From: a virus
DNA: 38,229 nucleotides
Strand: one strand, 5' to 3'
IMG/VR virus record: IMGVR_UViG_3300042515_001514
Span: 1-38,229 of that record
How positions within the stretch are numbered: position 1 is the stretch's first letter; each line of letters starts with the position of its first letter. A program made the position numbers and the translations under genes. Positions 1 to 8,963 of this stretch are shown here, in pieces. The notes under the pieces are model-generated. The model made no database searches. It was given only the letters and a program-made list of their open reading frames with translations, and had not been told where the DNA came from.

Positions 1-1
1 T

Positions 2-3000
2 AGACAGACTTTCCTGCATCCGCTTAGCAGCTTCTTTAATGTCACCTCCGCTCATAATGTCAACGAACAAGCCCTTGTAGCTTGACAGCACGCCATCAAC
101 GGCATCATTCACTAAGGCGGCGGCTTCTTCCATAGCCTTCATCGCGTCAGCGTTTTTCAACGCCAAAAGCGAAGCCTCCAGTACTTCTGCGTTGTATGCG
201 GCTTGCTGCGTCGTTACGGATTCCAGCGCTTTTGTGTGTAACGCGATTCGATCCTGTACTCCCTTTAACTCGGCCTCGTAGAGAGCCTGCATTTCTCCTC
301 CTTTCTTGACCTGCTCTGCAAGCGTCTTCTCTTGAACTTCCAACTCTGTAATTTTCTGCCTATAAGTTTCCGCTTGCAATGTGCCAGCAATGTCGGCTCG
401 CGTGATTTGCTCGCGAGCTTGGATGTACTCCTCTGGAGCGCCTTGCAGAAGGAGGGCATTGCGTTCTTTTAGCAACTGCGCATCAAGACGCAGTTGTTCA
501 ACGGGGAAGATTTCTCCCACTTGTTGCGCAAGAAGTGCGCGGGTTTGCTCAAGGTCAACCCTCGCCCCATTGACAACTTTCCCTAGCTCAATGGCTAAGA
601 CGTTTGCCCTCTCCATTTCGGCCAGTTCAACGCTGAACTCAGCACCTTGTTCGGCCCTAGCAATAGACTGCCTAGCACCAGAGGCGGGCCTCTTCATGCC
701 ACTAAACTCAACGTGGCCGCCGTGAGAGCCTGGGTAATCGTGGATGTTCCAGCCATACTGGGCGCCATGTCTTTTAATCCATTCCAAAGACCGCCCATGT
801 ATGTCCATTGCAGTGCCGGCTAGGTGTCGAGAACCCGTGGCACCTCCAACCGCTGCATTTTTACGGGCCGAGCGCTGGGAGCTGGCAATGTCACTTCCCC
901 TTACCTGTCCACCGGACGCTGTAATCATCGCCGCAAAGGCTTCTGCTGCCTCCCTGCTGAATACAACAGGACGACCCTGCGCATCTTTAACACCTGGCAC
1001 CGTATAGCCGCTTCCCGTTTCAGGATGGATCACTGGCACCGCTACTCCCAGCGTGGCCACAGAAGCAGGCGGGGCTGCGCCAGTCGCGGAGGGAAGCACT
1101 GGAGCTGCGGGAGGCGTCAAGAACTGCCTTGCTTGACGTTGAATCTCGGGAGGCTGCGCCTGGCTACCGCCTGGCAGCGATGGCCAAGTGCCTTGGCTCA
1201 GGATCGCGTCAGCATCATCAAACCTTCCCGCGACAATCGCCTCATAAGCGCGTGGCCGATGCCGCTTGATCCACCCTTCAACTGCAGCAGCCGACTCGCT
1301 GTAGTTTGCCGATCTTGAGTTTTTCCCTCCAGAAGCAGCAAGGGCTTCTTGATGGAATGGTCCCTTTGTCTGGAAGTAGCCCATTGCTCCAGACCCTTCC
1401 GCATTGGGCACGTTTCTGATGCGTGTCTCAAGGAAAGCAAGTCGCCTTAGGTAGTTCTGAACATTACCCTGTCCGCCCATCGCCGCCGCACCTTCTGCGG
1501 GCAGCAGTGCCGCCGCTTGTTGACTTGCCGCCCGCAGCGCCTTGGCCGCATTGATTTTCATGCCAGCTTCCGTGACGCGAGCAGTGGCCTCAGAAAGACG
1601 CCTGATGCTACGCATTTGTATTTCAAGAAGCTCTTTTTCATTGCGCTTATTCTTGGCATGTATTTCATTCATGCCAGCCATTTCATAATCAAACTTTGCA
1701 TCCATGAGCGATTTTTCCAGCTCAAAACTTTGCTCTGCTAGTTCGCGCATTTGCTCGTAGCGGAGCTTGTCTTTATCGTTCTGGAACTCAGCAGTTGCAG
1801 TGATTAGCTGTCCTTGTTGTCGAGCATATTGCTCCGCAAGGCGCTGTTGCTCTGCGGCAAGTTTTGCGCGATCTTCTTCAGCTTTTCTGGCTGCCTTGTC
1901 TGGATCACCAGAAGGCTGTAGGTCAATGGGGGTGAGGGCTTGCTGTTTGCTTTGATTGGCCACTTGAACGGCGGTTTTCAACTCATCCGCTGCGTTTCCT
2001 GCGTCACTTAACGCTTCACGCCAAGCAATTTCAGCTAGTTGTAAATTGGCACTAGCCTGCTGTTGTGTGATGTCAGGCGATGCCCCGACAAGAGGAACGC
2101 CTCCTGCAGCCCGTTGCACAAAACCGCCGGGGCCACGGGCTAGTCCTGCGGCTAATCCACTGCGTTGAAGCCTGGCGAAATCCTCTTCCGATACCTGCTG
2201 AGGGCCTTTCGCGGCAATCGTCGCCAAGATGTCACGTGACCTCTTGAAGGACTGCACTCTCTCTTCCGCTTCACCTAGCTTCCGTGTTATAGGCTCAGTC
2301 ATGCCAGCAACGGCCATCTCGTTCAATTCATCACGTGCCTTCCTAGCCCTTGCCGCAGACTCTGCCAGCTTTTGATTTACTCTGTCAATCGAATTGGCGA
2401 GTATTTCAAAAGCAGTCCACACGGCCGCTACGACAATGCCAGCAAGAGCCGCCTTTGCAGCCGCAGACGTGGCAATAAGAACTCTGAGCTTCACAATGGT
2501 CGCTTGAGTTTGAGTGGCAAGCAGGACCAATCCTCTCACCGCTGCCACGATTCCAGCCTTCGCCATAAGCTGAAGTGCGGCAGTTACAAGCGCAACCTTC
2601 GCGGCAAAGTTGGCCAAGAATCCACCAACGGGAGTATTGATGAATCGAGCAATTTGCTCCAATGCGAACAAAATGAACCTGCCCAGCTCCGCAAATGTTG
2701 GCGCCAGGCTCATAATCACATCGCCTAGCGCCCTGCCAATTTCAGTGATCTGCTGGAACACCGTATAAATGGCTAGTGCTTGCCCGCTCAATGCGCCAGC
2801 GGGGCCAGCGTTGCCTTGCGCTGCAGCAGCGAATGCTTGCACTGCTTGCGTTGCACTTGCAACAGCCTCAGAGATCAATGGGAAAGCCTGTTGTGCAACA
2901 ATGTTTACAAGCGGCTCAAATGCCTCGTACAGCCTCAGCACGCTATTCTGCATGTCATTCAGCGCACCACGAAGAGTTTTGGCAGCACCAGCCGCACCTT

Positions 3001-5098
3001 GAGAAAAGTCTCGATTTAGCAGAATGCCTACATTATTAAGCACTTGCTGCATTGCCTTGCCCCTGAAAGCTCCGTCCTCCATCGCCTTGGAGAACTCAGG
3101 AATGTCCATTTGCGCTGCTTCTGCGAAAAGCGCCAATGCTCCAGGCAGCACGTCGCCCAACTGCCCACGCAGCTCTTCTGCCGTGATCTGCCCCTTGCTC
3201 GCCATCTGAGAAAGGGCGTATGTCACCCTGTCTACCTTGTCGGCACTCAAGCCGAATGTGGCAGCAGCCTTTGACACACCAGTGAACAGGTTTTGGATTT
3301 CTTCCGCGCCAAACCCTGCAGGCGCCATCGAGGCGTACATGCGGGCAAAGCCTTCCCTGATACTTGCCAATGGCACGGCAAAGCGATCCGCCAAATTGTC
3401 TAAGAAGGCAAAGGAACGGTCAGTCTCCGCAGCGGAGCCAGTGATGGCATTGAGCTGGTTGCGGATAGACTGCAGGGCGCTAGAAGCATCCAGCGCCTGA
3501 CGCGGCAAGTCCATGATGAACGCCAAGCCCTTGTAAGCAGCGCCATACAGCAACACTTGTTTCGTAGCTTGCCCGAACTCTCCAGCAAGCTCCTCAATAG
3601 CACCAGCAAGCGGCACTCTTGCTTGACGAAGGTAACGGTCAGCTTCTCCTAGCGACTTGGCGAATCGACCACCAGCGAGGTAGCCAGAGGGAAGTGCGGT
3701 AGAAGGTCTTTCCCCGCCTCCTCCGTAAGGCGCAGGAGTCCGACCAACACCAGGGGGAAGTTGAGGTGGGCCGCCTCCACCAACGCCTTCTGCCATCACT
3801 GACAAGCCACGCGCCGCTGATCTTTGATACGCCTGTGCAATGCGATCTTGCACGGACATACCAGTAGCGGAAGGCAGTAATCCTGCGATCTGCCGACCAC
3901 CCAACGCTGCCTGCATGGAAGTGCCAAGATCACGCACGTTTACGGAGCGCACTGCAGCATTTAACTCGGCTCTTATTGAATCGACAAAAGCATTAGCGGC
4001 TCCACGTAGAGCTTCTTTTAGAGATGGGGAAAGAATGTCGCCAACAAGTCGCTTTTGCTCTGCGAATGACGTGCCGGGTAGTGCTGCAAAGTTTGCGCCA
4101 GGCGGCAGCGCCCTGCCAGTAGAGGATGGGCCAATGGGAGGGCGAGAGCTTGGCGGCACCTGAGCAGGCCAGTTGATCGCAGGAGGGGCAAGCCTCGCTC
4201 TTCGTTGTGCCGCAACCTGCGCCGGGTCCATGCCCAGCATGTGGAAGACGCCCCTGGCAAACGTATCCAACACTCGCTGCACGCCGCTCCTGTCTGGATT
4301 GCGCATCACAGCCTGAGGATCAAGAAACTTCTTGATCATCTCCACTGACGCATCGGCAACAATCTTTTGAATGATGTTGCCCTTGTTTAGTTTGCTAACG
4401 CCAGATACATTCATCTGCTTAGCAATCTGCCTCAGTTGCTCATTCGTGAAGCCACCAGTCTCTAAGCGGGATTGAAGCTGCGAACGTCGAGCGGCTTCCG
4501 TGACGCCGCCGCCAGCCATTCGTGCCGCACCCATTGCGCTAATGGTTTGCATTCCACGCGCTACCTCGGCATCAATTTCTGCTTGCGTCTTGGCGCCGCC
4601 ACGAATTGCTGCTGATTGCAGATTGGCCTTTACGTCAATAGTGGCAGAACCAAGCTTTCTAACTACATCTGCCTTGAACTTGCTCGCGGCACTATCGGAC
4701 AGTGGCTGCAGTCCCACGGGAAGCAGTATCTTGCCCCCTTGAGCCATGATGCCTCTGTAGACATCAGCGCGAATCTTGCGGGCTTCACGCTGACTGACTG
4801 CTGCCCTGCCACTAACAGGAATCTCTAGCTTTGTATCTTGCAGTGCCTCCAGCCTGTCTTTCAGTTTTTCTGCTTTCGCTATGGAAGCGTCAAGCTGAAC
4901 GTCTTTAATTTTCAGCGTGAACGTTTTGCTGTTCAGAAAACGATCAAGAGCCTTGTATTGAGTGACAATCAGGCGCCTGTCAAATTGCGTGCGCAGCGTA
5001 ATTGGTTGCCCACCAAGCTGCGTGCCAATGGTTGAAATTTGCTGCCTGAGAAGAGCCAGGTCAAGACCAACTGATAGCCTTAGCTCAGGAGCGGCCAT
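2..5098 (-). CDS. Tail tape measure protein with lysozyme-like and M15 peptidase-like domains (3' end beyond left edge)
   Basis: I checked this frame codon by codon: it is open from the ATG at 5098 to the left edge, at least 1699 codons, so the C-terminus is missing. Residues about 470-720 resemble the tape-measure N-terminal domain, with the motif KGQITAEELRGQLG near residue 640, followed by hydrophobic stretches and long coiled-coil-like Ala/Glu/Gln-rich segments. Near residues 1215-1305 there is a lysozyme-like segment (FLET with Glu1224, then GAMGYFQ, ending GTWPSLPGG, recalling the lambda-type lysozyme signature). Residues about 1400-1465 resemble an M15 peptidase: SRHLAGTAMD, then GSHGGHVEF, giving predicted zinc ligands His1425, Asp1432 and His1462. 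The protein sets tail length; the two enzyme-like domains probably open the cell wall during DNA entry. Position just downstream of the G/GT chaperone genes is the classical siphovirus order. Tape-measure identity is firm; enzyme activity is inferred. Confidence 0.9.
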   Translation of the reverse strand, partial: MAAPELRLSVGLDLALLRQQISTIGTQLGGQPITLRTQFDRRLIVTQYKALDRFLNSKTFTLKIKDVQLDASIAKAEKLKDRLEALQDTKLEIPVSGRAAVSQREARKIRADVYRGIMAQGGKILLPVGLQPLSDSAASKFKADVVRKLGSATIDVKANLQSAAIRGGAKTQAEIDAEVARGMQTISAMGAARMAGGGVTEAARRSQLQSRLETGGFTNEQLRQIAKQMNVSGVSKLNKGNIIQKIVADASVEMIKKFLDPQAVMRNPDRSGVQRVLDTFARGVFHMLGMDPAQVAAQRRARLAPPAINWPAQVPPSSRPPIGPSSTGRALPPGANFAALPGTSFAEQKRLVGDILSPSLKEALRGAANAFVDSIRAELNAAVRSVNVRDLGTSMQAALGGRQIAGLLPSATGMSVQDRIAQAYQRSAARGLSVMAEGVGGGGPPQLPPGVGRTPAPYGGGGERPSTALPSGYLAGGRFAKSLGEADRYLRQARVPLAGAIEELAGEFGQATKQVLLYGAAYKGLAFIMDLPRQALDASSALQSIRNQLNAITGSAAETDRSFAFLDNLADRFAVPLASIREGFARMYASMAPAGFGAEEIQNLFTGVSKAAATFGLSADKVDRVTYALSQMASKGQITAEELRGQLGDVLPGALALFAEAAQMDIPEFSKAMEDGAFRGKAMQQVLNNVGILLNRDFSQGAAGAAKTLRGALNDMQNSVLRLYEAFEPLVNIVAQQAFPLISEAVASATQAVQAFAAAAQGNAGPAGALSGQALAIYTVFQQITEIGRALGDVIMSLAPTFAELGRFILFALEQIARFINTPVGGFLANFAAKVALVTAALQLMAKAGIVAAVRGLVLLATQTQATIVKLRVLIATSAAAKAALAGIVVAAVWTAFEILANSIDRVNQKLAESAARARKARDELNEMAVAGMTEPITRKLGEAEERVQSFKRSRDILATIAAKGPQQVSEEDFARLQRSGLAAGLARGPGGFVQRAAGGVPLVGASPDITQQQASANLQLAEIAWREALSDAGNAADELKTAVQVANQSKQQALTPIDLQPSGDPDKAARKAEEDRAKLAAEQQRLAEQYARQQGQLITATAEFQNDKDKLRYEQMRELAEQSFELEKSLMDAKFDYEMAGMNEIHAKNKRNEKELLEIQMRSIRRLSEATARVTEAGMKINAAKALRAASQQAAALLPAEGAAAMGGQGNVQNYLRRLAFLETRIRNVPNAEGSGAMGYFQTKGPFHQEALAASGGKNSRSANYSESAAAVEGWIKRHRPRAYEAIVAGRFDDADAILSQGTWPSLPGGSQAQPPEIQRQARQFLTPPAAPVLPSATGAAPPASVATLGVAVPVIHPETGSGYTVPGVKDAQGRPVVFSREAAEAFAAMITASGGQVRGSDIASSQRSARKNAAVGGATGSRHLAGTAMDIHGRSLEWIKRHGAQYGWNIHDYPGSHGGHVEFSGMKRPASGARQSIARAEQGAEFSVELAEMERANVLAIELGKVVNGARVDLEQTRALLAQQVGEIFPVEQLRLDAQLLKERNALLLQGAPEEYIQAREQITRADIAGTLQAETYRQKITELEVQEKTLAEQVKKGGEMQALYEAELKGVQDRIALHTKALESVTTQQAAYNAEVLEASLLALKNADAMKAMEEAAALVNDAVDGVLSSYKGLFVDIMSGGDIKEAAKRMQESLS

Positions 5099-5136
5099 AT
5101 CGCAGCAACATGCCTATTATCACTTAGCTTAACGAA

Positions 5137-5604
5137 CTATTCTGCATTCTCACGCGAGGATGCAGTCTTGATCTCTTCTGCCAACATACCAATCAGTCTT
5201 CCATCCATCCGTCGAGTTTTGAGCAATTGACGCAAAATACGCAGGCTCTCTTCCGTCACGCCCGTATCCTTCTGCATCTTGCGCGTATCAAACGGCAGGA
5301 AGTCAGCAGGGCTCACTCTTGCCTTCTTGCCACCCAGCGCACCAACCACCACTGCGCCAAGTTTGGCAGTAGCAATGTTGTCGATGTTATGGCGATTCAC
5401 GTCATGGCGCTCAATCCACTTCAGCGCCTTCACCACGTCCTTAGTTCTTTGCAGGCCAAAGTTACGCGCTGACCAACGATCATCCCGGTATTCCGATGCG
5501 GAAAGTCGGAAGTAAATGTCGTCCCAGCGCGTAAGATTCTTTAGCGTGCGTCTAGCTTGCTTTTCTAAGCGTTCGACGGGGCTTAAGCCTTCGTCGTCTT
5601 CGCT
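5137..5604 (-). CDS. Tail assembly chaperone T extension, expressed by -1 frameshift
   Basis: This frame has no upstream start of its own that fits: it is open from about 5631, overlapping the end of the G gene, and continues to a TAG at 5137-5139. After a -1 slip on the A7 run the ribosome would read AGC GAA GAC and add about 155 residues (beginning SEDDEGLSPVERLEK) to the first 169 residues of G, giving a fusion of roughly 324 residues. A shorter internal GTG start at 5436 exists but would discard about a third of this conserved-looking frame. The arrangement is that of lambda G/GT. The T part would recruit tail tube subunits to the chaperone-coated tape measure protein. Confidence 0.8.
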   Translation of the reverse strand, partial: SEDDEGLSPVERLEKQARRTLKNLTRWDDIYFRLSASEYRDDRWSARNFGLQRTKDVVKALKWIERHDVNRHNIDNIATAKLGAVVVGALGGKKARVSPADFLPFDTRKMQKDTGVTEESLRILRQLLKTRRMDGRLIGMLAEEIKTASSRENAE

Positions 5605-6110
5605 TTTTTTGCTGCTCCAGCCTCCGCGAGTTCAGCTTGCTGCTCGTCAGCAATAAACTCAAGCGTGGCAGCAATCAGCTTGCGCCCCATTGCCTTTGTG
5701 TCGTCCAGCGACCAGTCTTCAGTGCGCTGCCACTCGCCGTCCATCATCGCCTCACCACGGCACCGCATGAAAGTGGTGACAATGCGAGCATTGCTCACTT
5801 CCACGCTGCCCACGCTGTTCAGCATCCCCAGCGTCTCTTCCGTGAAGTCGCTGAGCAAATCCATCTCTCCCATGCTTGCACCGCCCTGCAGCATGTCAAA
5901 GGCTTCCTCAAGGCTCACGCCTTTACTGGCGGAAATCTTCTTGGCCAGTTGCACAGCGCGGATGGTGGCCTGTGACTGAGCACGGCTTGCTTCCTCTTGT
6001 TCAATGGATTCGGCAACAAGCCAGCCGCCATACTTGCGCAATCGCAACCCAGGCAGCAGCTCAAAGTATTCAGGCTCTTCCCCTTGAAGCAGGAAACTAT
6101 ACTTGCTCAT
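5583..6110 (-). CDS. Tail assembly chaperone, G-type (zero-frame product)
   Basis: A 175-residue protein located between the tail genes and the tape measure gene, the standard place for the lambda gpG-like tail assembly chaperone that coats the tape measure protein while the tube polymerises. It is acidic and helical in appearance, with a short C-terminal tail of Ala/Lys (AGAAKKAKTTKA). Seven consecutive A residues near its 3' end (5604-5610 on the plus strand as T) form a slippery site, allowing a fraction of ribosomes to enter the -1 frame and make a longer GT product. Its ATG overlaps the previous gene by 14 bases. Function is assigned from position and the frameshift architecture rather than from sequence motifs. 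Confidence 0.8.
   Translation of the reverse strand: MSKYSFLLQGEEPEYFELLPGLRLRKYGGWLVAESIEQEEASRAQSQATIRAVQLAKKISASKGVSLEEAFDMLQGGASMGEMDLLSDFTEETLGMLNSVGSVEVSNARIVTTFMRCRGEAMMDGEWQRTEDWSLDDTKAMGRKLIAATLEFIADEQQAELAEAGAAKKAKTTKA
5604..5610 (-). promoter_or_regulatory. -1 frameshift slippery heptamer (A AAA AAA)
   Basis: In the minus-strand G frame the codons read GCA GCA AAA AAA GCG, so the heptamer A AAA AAA is exactly in the X XXY YYZ phase needed for simultaneous slippage of both tRNAs. The -1 frame is open both before and long after it, while the zero frame stops 18 bases downstream. No stimulatory pseudoknot was worked out. Confidence 0.8.
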
Positions 6111-6336
6111 GACTGAGGATGTTCAGGGTAACGTTGAAAGCCTTGACGCGCTCACTAGAGGAACGACATTCAGGAGGCACTTCCACCAAGAAACGGTGGC
6201 TGTCATTGCAGATTGTAGCCGTGTCGCCATGAAAGGAAACAAGACAGAGAATACCCGCTTCTAAGCTTGCCGCCTCTTGAGTGCAGTTGATGACATGAAC
6301 CCTGCCATCTTCGCTGGCCAAGTAATCAACGTGCAT
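6097..6336 (-). CDS. Small tail-module protein, unknown function
   Basis: A 79-residue protein whose 3' end overlaps the start of the tail chaperone gene by 14 bases and whose start overlaps the end of the upstream gene by 11 bases, so it is embedded in a tightly coupled tail operon. The sequence (starting MHVDYLASEDGRVHV) has predicted beta-strand character and three cysteines but no family I recognise. It may be a tail assembly accessory or an unusually small extra chaperone; neither can be shown from sequence. Confidence 0.65.
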   Translation of the reverse strand: MHVDYLASEDGRVHVINCTQEAASLEAGILCLVSFHGDTATICNDSHRFLVEVPPECRSSSERVKAFNVTLNILSHEQV

Positions 6337-6802
6337 TGATCTTGTTTAGATGGTTTTGGACAAAAGCAGTGAGAGACTTGCCAGGACCATTCCAGAAGAA
6401 AGAAGCCTCAAGCACTAGGTCGTCAGTGAAAGCTCTGCTCTGCATGTACTTTGTTCCATAGTGAACGTACCAAGCATATTTGTCGCCGCTTTCATTTATT
6501 GCATCCCAAATCCAAGTAGCCTCTGCTCCATTGGCATTCAGTGAAAACTCATAGCTGTCTCGCCCGCTCTTGTAAAGATCGCCCCAGTCGTAAATGTCTC
6601 GCGGAGATCCAGCAGTGCCTGCGGCCGGGTTTTGGCGCTTTGTCTGATTGTTGTTGTCATTGCTCCATCTCCACTTGTCGCTTTCAAACTGCTCTTCCCA
6701 ATAGATGTCCTGAATATACTCTTCCGTCCATTGCTCAAACGCTTTGACAATAGCATCCTCAATCAACTTGGCATTGATGATGCGAGCGGAGATGACTGCC
6801 AT
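6326..6802 (-). CDS. HK97 gp10-like tail completion/neck protein (tentative)
   Basis: A 158-residue protein. The segment YAWYVHYGTKYMQSRAF closely resembles the conserved 'YA.YVE.GT..M.aRpF' signature of HK97 gp10-like neck/tail-completion proteins, which sit between head connector and tail tube. The position, two genes after the tail tube and before the chaperones, agrees. Its start codon overlaps the stop of the preceding gene by one base (TGATG), indicating translational coupling. The N-terminal half carries a charged, Trp/Asn-rich region of unknown role. Confidence 0.6.
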   Translation of the reverse strand: MAVISARIINAKLIEDAIVKAFEQWTEEYIQDIYWEEQFESDKWRWSNDNNNQTKRQNPAAGTAGSPRDIYDWGDLYKSGRDSYEFSLNANGAEATWIWDAINESGDKYAWYVHYGTKYMQSRAFTDDLVLEASFFWNGPGKSLTAFVQNHLNKINAR

Positions 6803-7206
6803 CAGCGAATGAGCCTCTTGATTTGGTGGTCGGGAATGATGACGCGCAAACGCTCGTAAGAGATGTCAGTGCCTTGCAAGAACTGGTAGGTGGCGTCAGG
6901 GAATCGCCTAATCATTCTGTCCATTGCGTCCGCTATCTCCTTCCCGTCTGGATTGTATTGCGTCAGCATCACTTCCCATTGCATCAAGGCATGGGCCACG
7001 CCCACTCCTGCTCTTGACCTTGGCGCTGCATACTGCCTAAGCGTCGCTTCCATGCCCGCCACTTTCCATTCAGGCGGCACGCCTTTCTGTCCCACCACAT
7101 ACACAGCAGGAATAGTCTTACCATCAGGCAGCGTATAACTACCAATCAGGTCGGGCTGCATCGTCAGCAGCGTCGTAACAGTGTCGCGGAGTTGAGCGAT
7201 GTTCAC
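6802..7206 (-). CDS. Probable tail terminator / minor tail protein
   Basis: A 134-residue protein immediately downstream of the tail tube gene terminator and coupled to the next gene by a one-base TGATG overlap. Length, mixed alpha/beta pattern and position are those of tail terminator proteins that cap the tube at the head-proximal end, but I see no diagnostic motif. It begins MNIAQLRDTVTTLLTMQPDLIG. It could equally be another neck protein. Confidence 0.55.
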   Translation of the reverse strand: MNIAQLRDTVTTLLTMQPDLIGSYTLPDGKTIPAVYVVGQKGVPPEWKVAGMEATLRQYAAPRSRAGVGVAHALMQWEVMLTQYNPDGKEIADAMDRMIRRFPDATYQFLQGTDISYERLRVIIPDHQIKRLIR

Positions 7207-7207
7207 A

Positions 7208-7235
7208 ATAAAAAGCCTCCCCGTAAGGAGAGGCT
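7208..7235 (-). terminator. Rho-independent terminator after the tail tube gene
   Basis: On the minus strand the sequence forms a 9-bp stem (AGCCTCTCC / GGGGAGGCT, one G-T pair) with loop TTAC followed by TTTTT. It sits 22 bases past the stop of the tail tube gene and 2-3 bases before the next start, so it would reduce transcription after the highly expressed tube gene, with readthrough supplying the downstream tail genes. Confidence 0.85.
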
Positions 7236-7257
7236 AACAGAGCTATGGGAGAGAAGG

Positions 7258-7836
7258 TCAGTTGGGGGCAACAGGGATGATGCTGCCAGAGCTGGTGGCA
7301 CTCTGATGGATGCCAATGCGGCTGCGGCTAACGAGATCAAAGGTGACTTCCACAAGGTTGTCAGCAGGGTAGCTCTCGTTGTAGTTCATCACGCAAGCAG
7401 TGAAGGCCACACGGTCGTAGTAGAAAGTGGTGCCACTCACACCAAGCTGCTTGTTGATCTCGACATACACCTCATGGTTTTTGTCGTAGCGTGAAGCGCT
7501 GATCACTTGGAACGCTTCATCAAAGCTGTTGGGCAGGAATACCGTGCCATCAACGTCCTTCTGAAAGTAGGAGGTGATCGAAGCAGTGGCCTGAGAGGTG
7601 GTGATCACGCTGTCAGCGAAGCCGCCGCCGCCAAGCAGGTAGAACTCTTGGTTGCCATCGTTGAAGGCCACAGAAGCCGTGGTGGCAGCCTGCAGGGTGA
7701 AGAGGGTGGGAACCCCGCTCACGGTGAACGTAGCGCCGCTCTGCGTGATCACAGGACGACCAGAGGCCAGGGGAATAGCGCCAACACGTACAATAACGTC
7801 TTGGCTCTTAACCAATTCAGTGGGGTGGTAGAGCAT
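7258..7836 (-). CDS. Major tail (tube) protein
   Basis: A 192-residue protein rich in Ser, Thr, Val and Gly with alternating hydrophobic pattern typical of beta-sandwich tail tube proteins. It lies between head-tail connector genes and the tail chaperones, and is followed by its own strong terminator, as expected for an abundantly made structural protein. It contains SRSRIGIHQSATSSGSI near the C-terminus. Assignment rests mainly on synteny, size and composition. It would polymerise into the tube around the tape measure protein. Confidence 0.65.
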   Translation of the reverse strand: MLYHPTELVKSQDVIVRVGAIPLASGRPVITQSGATFTVSGVPTLFTLQAATTASVAFNDGNQEFYLLGGGGFADSVITTSQATASITSYFQKDVDGTVFLPNSFDEAFQVISASRYDKNHEVYVEINKQLGVSGTTFYYDRVAFTACVMNYNESYPADNLVEVTFDLVSRSRIGIHQSATSSGSIIPVAPN

Positions 7837-7873
7837 TTGAAAATCCTCAATGGAAAGAGAAAGTGGTTAAGCG

Positions 7874-8263
7874 TCAGACGTTCTGTACGCTTCCTTTGCC
7901 AACCAGTCTAAAAATGCCCCTGATTGGCGTGCCCAAGAATTGCCAATAGTGTTCAGCAATGTGTTCGTTGGGCAATAGCTCAAACCGTCCTTCCCTTCCA
8001 TTGATCGTTGCAGCAGCCGAACTCCCAGGAGTGATACCAGACAACGCCAGAGGCCCTGTCAGTCTGCCTTCCATATACACTGCCGTGTTGTCAGCGCCTA
8101 GAAGGTAGTCATACCGTGGATTGTTCTTTTGCTTGAGACTGGCATAGTACGTGACGCCTGATGACAGGCCAACGTAATTGCCAGTTTCTTCGTCCAGAGC
8201 ATAGCCCGAAGCCACTTGCCAAACCAGGGTGGCATTAGCGAGTGGCGACAGGCCGTTAATCAT
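7874..8263 (-). CDS. Probable head-tail connector / head closure protein
   Basis: A 129-residue protein, beta-rich in appearance, beginning MINGLSPLANATLVWQVASG. It overlaps the preceding connector gene by four bases and is followed, after 37 bases, by the tail tube gene. Genes in this slot usually encode head completion (stopper) or neck proteins. I see no motif that decides which, so only the positional role is given. Confidence 0.5.
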   Translation of the reverse strand: MINGLSPLANATLVWQVASGYALDEETGNYVGLSSGVTYYASLKQKNNPRYDYLLGADNTAVYMEGRLTGPLALSGITPGSSAAATINGREGRFELLPNEHIAEHYWQFLGTPIRGIFRLVGKGSVQNV

Positions 8264-8580
8264 GCGACGAAGCCAATGGAAGTGGAACCAGCGACGGTTT
8301 CAAGCATTCGTTTGAACTCTTGGCCATATTGCGTGGCCTCAAGCCCTTTGCCATAAACCTTGCCTTCAGTGGCACCAATTTCGATGCCCATTTGCGCAAG
8401 TTGAATGGCAATAATGTGAGCGGCAAGGTGCTTGATGGCGCGGTCGGTTTGACTGCCAAAAATCTCCTCGCTTACATCCGCCGATGCTTCAGTAATGGCT
8501 CCATTAACGATCCCCGATGGATGGGGTTCAAACTCAGGAAACCGCTCCAAAAAGCCAGATGCAGTGACGGCCATGGTCAT
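8260..8580 (-). CDS. Head-tail connector protein (gp6/DUF4054-like)
   Basis: A 106-residue, mostly helical protein starting MTMAVTASGFLERFPEFE. The start with 'F..RFPEF', followed by 'I..AI.EA...V.EEIFG' and 'A..HLAAHIIA', matches the pattern of small DUF4054/gp6-like connectors that form a ring under the portal. It overlaps both neighbours by four bases (ATGA-type coupling), consistent with stoichiometric production of neck proteins. Confidence 0.65.
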   Translation of the reverse strand: MTMAVTASGFLERFPEFEPHPSGIVNGAITEASADVSEEIFGSQTDRAIKHLAAHIIAIQLAQMGIEIGATEGKVYGKGLEATQYGQEFKRMLETVAGSTSIGFVA

Positions 8581-8963
8581 GCCTTCCCTGTTTTAATGGC
8601 TTCGATGCGGCGGGCGATGGCGTTGCGGATGCGGATGCGGCCTTCGATCTTCTTCCAGTCAAGAAGTTGCTCTTCGTCGTGCATAATCTCGATCATGCTG
8701 AGAGCATCGCGCTGTGCAAGCTGAGACAGGGTTTCCACGCTTTGCGGAATGTCTTGCACAGTAGGCATGTCCTTCATCTCTTCAATGGCACCAATGGCCA
8801 TCAAGCGCTTCACTTGTCGGTTTTGACGAGCCTCTGCCCATTTGGACTCAGGCACGTCTGCATTGACGCCAGGAGTGAGCTGAATAATCCCGGCATTGGT
8901 GATCACGCCAAAGCCCCCTTCACGCGGCGGATTTTCCAGTTCAGGGCGATAAGCAATAAGCAT
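8577..8963 (-). CDS. Conserved structural-module protein, unknown function
   Basis: A 128-residue protein between the major capsid protein and the gp6-like connector, coupled to the latter by a four-base overlap. The N-terminal part (residues 1-60) contains a Pro/Gly-rich segment and resembles short capsid- or portal-associated accessory proteins; the C-terminal half is helical and charged with an RIRIRNAIARRIEAIK basic helix. I do not recognise the family. It could be a head-associated protein or an assembly accessory. Confidence 0.5.
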   Translation of the reverse strand: MLIAYRPELENPPREGGFGVITNAGIIQLTPGVNADVPESKWAEARQNRQVKRLMAIGAIEEMKDMPTVQDIPQSVETLSQLAQRDALSMIEIMHDEEQLLDWKKIEGRIRIRNAIARRIEAIKTGKA

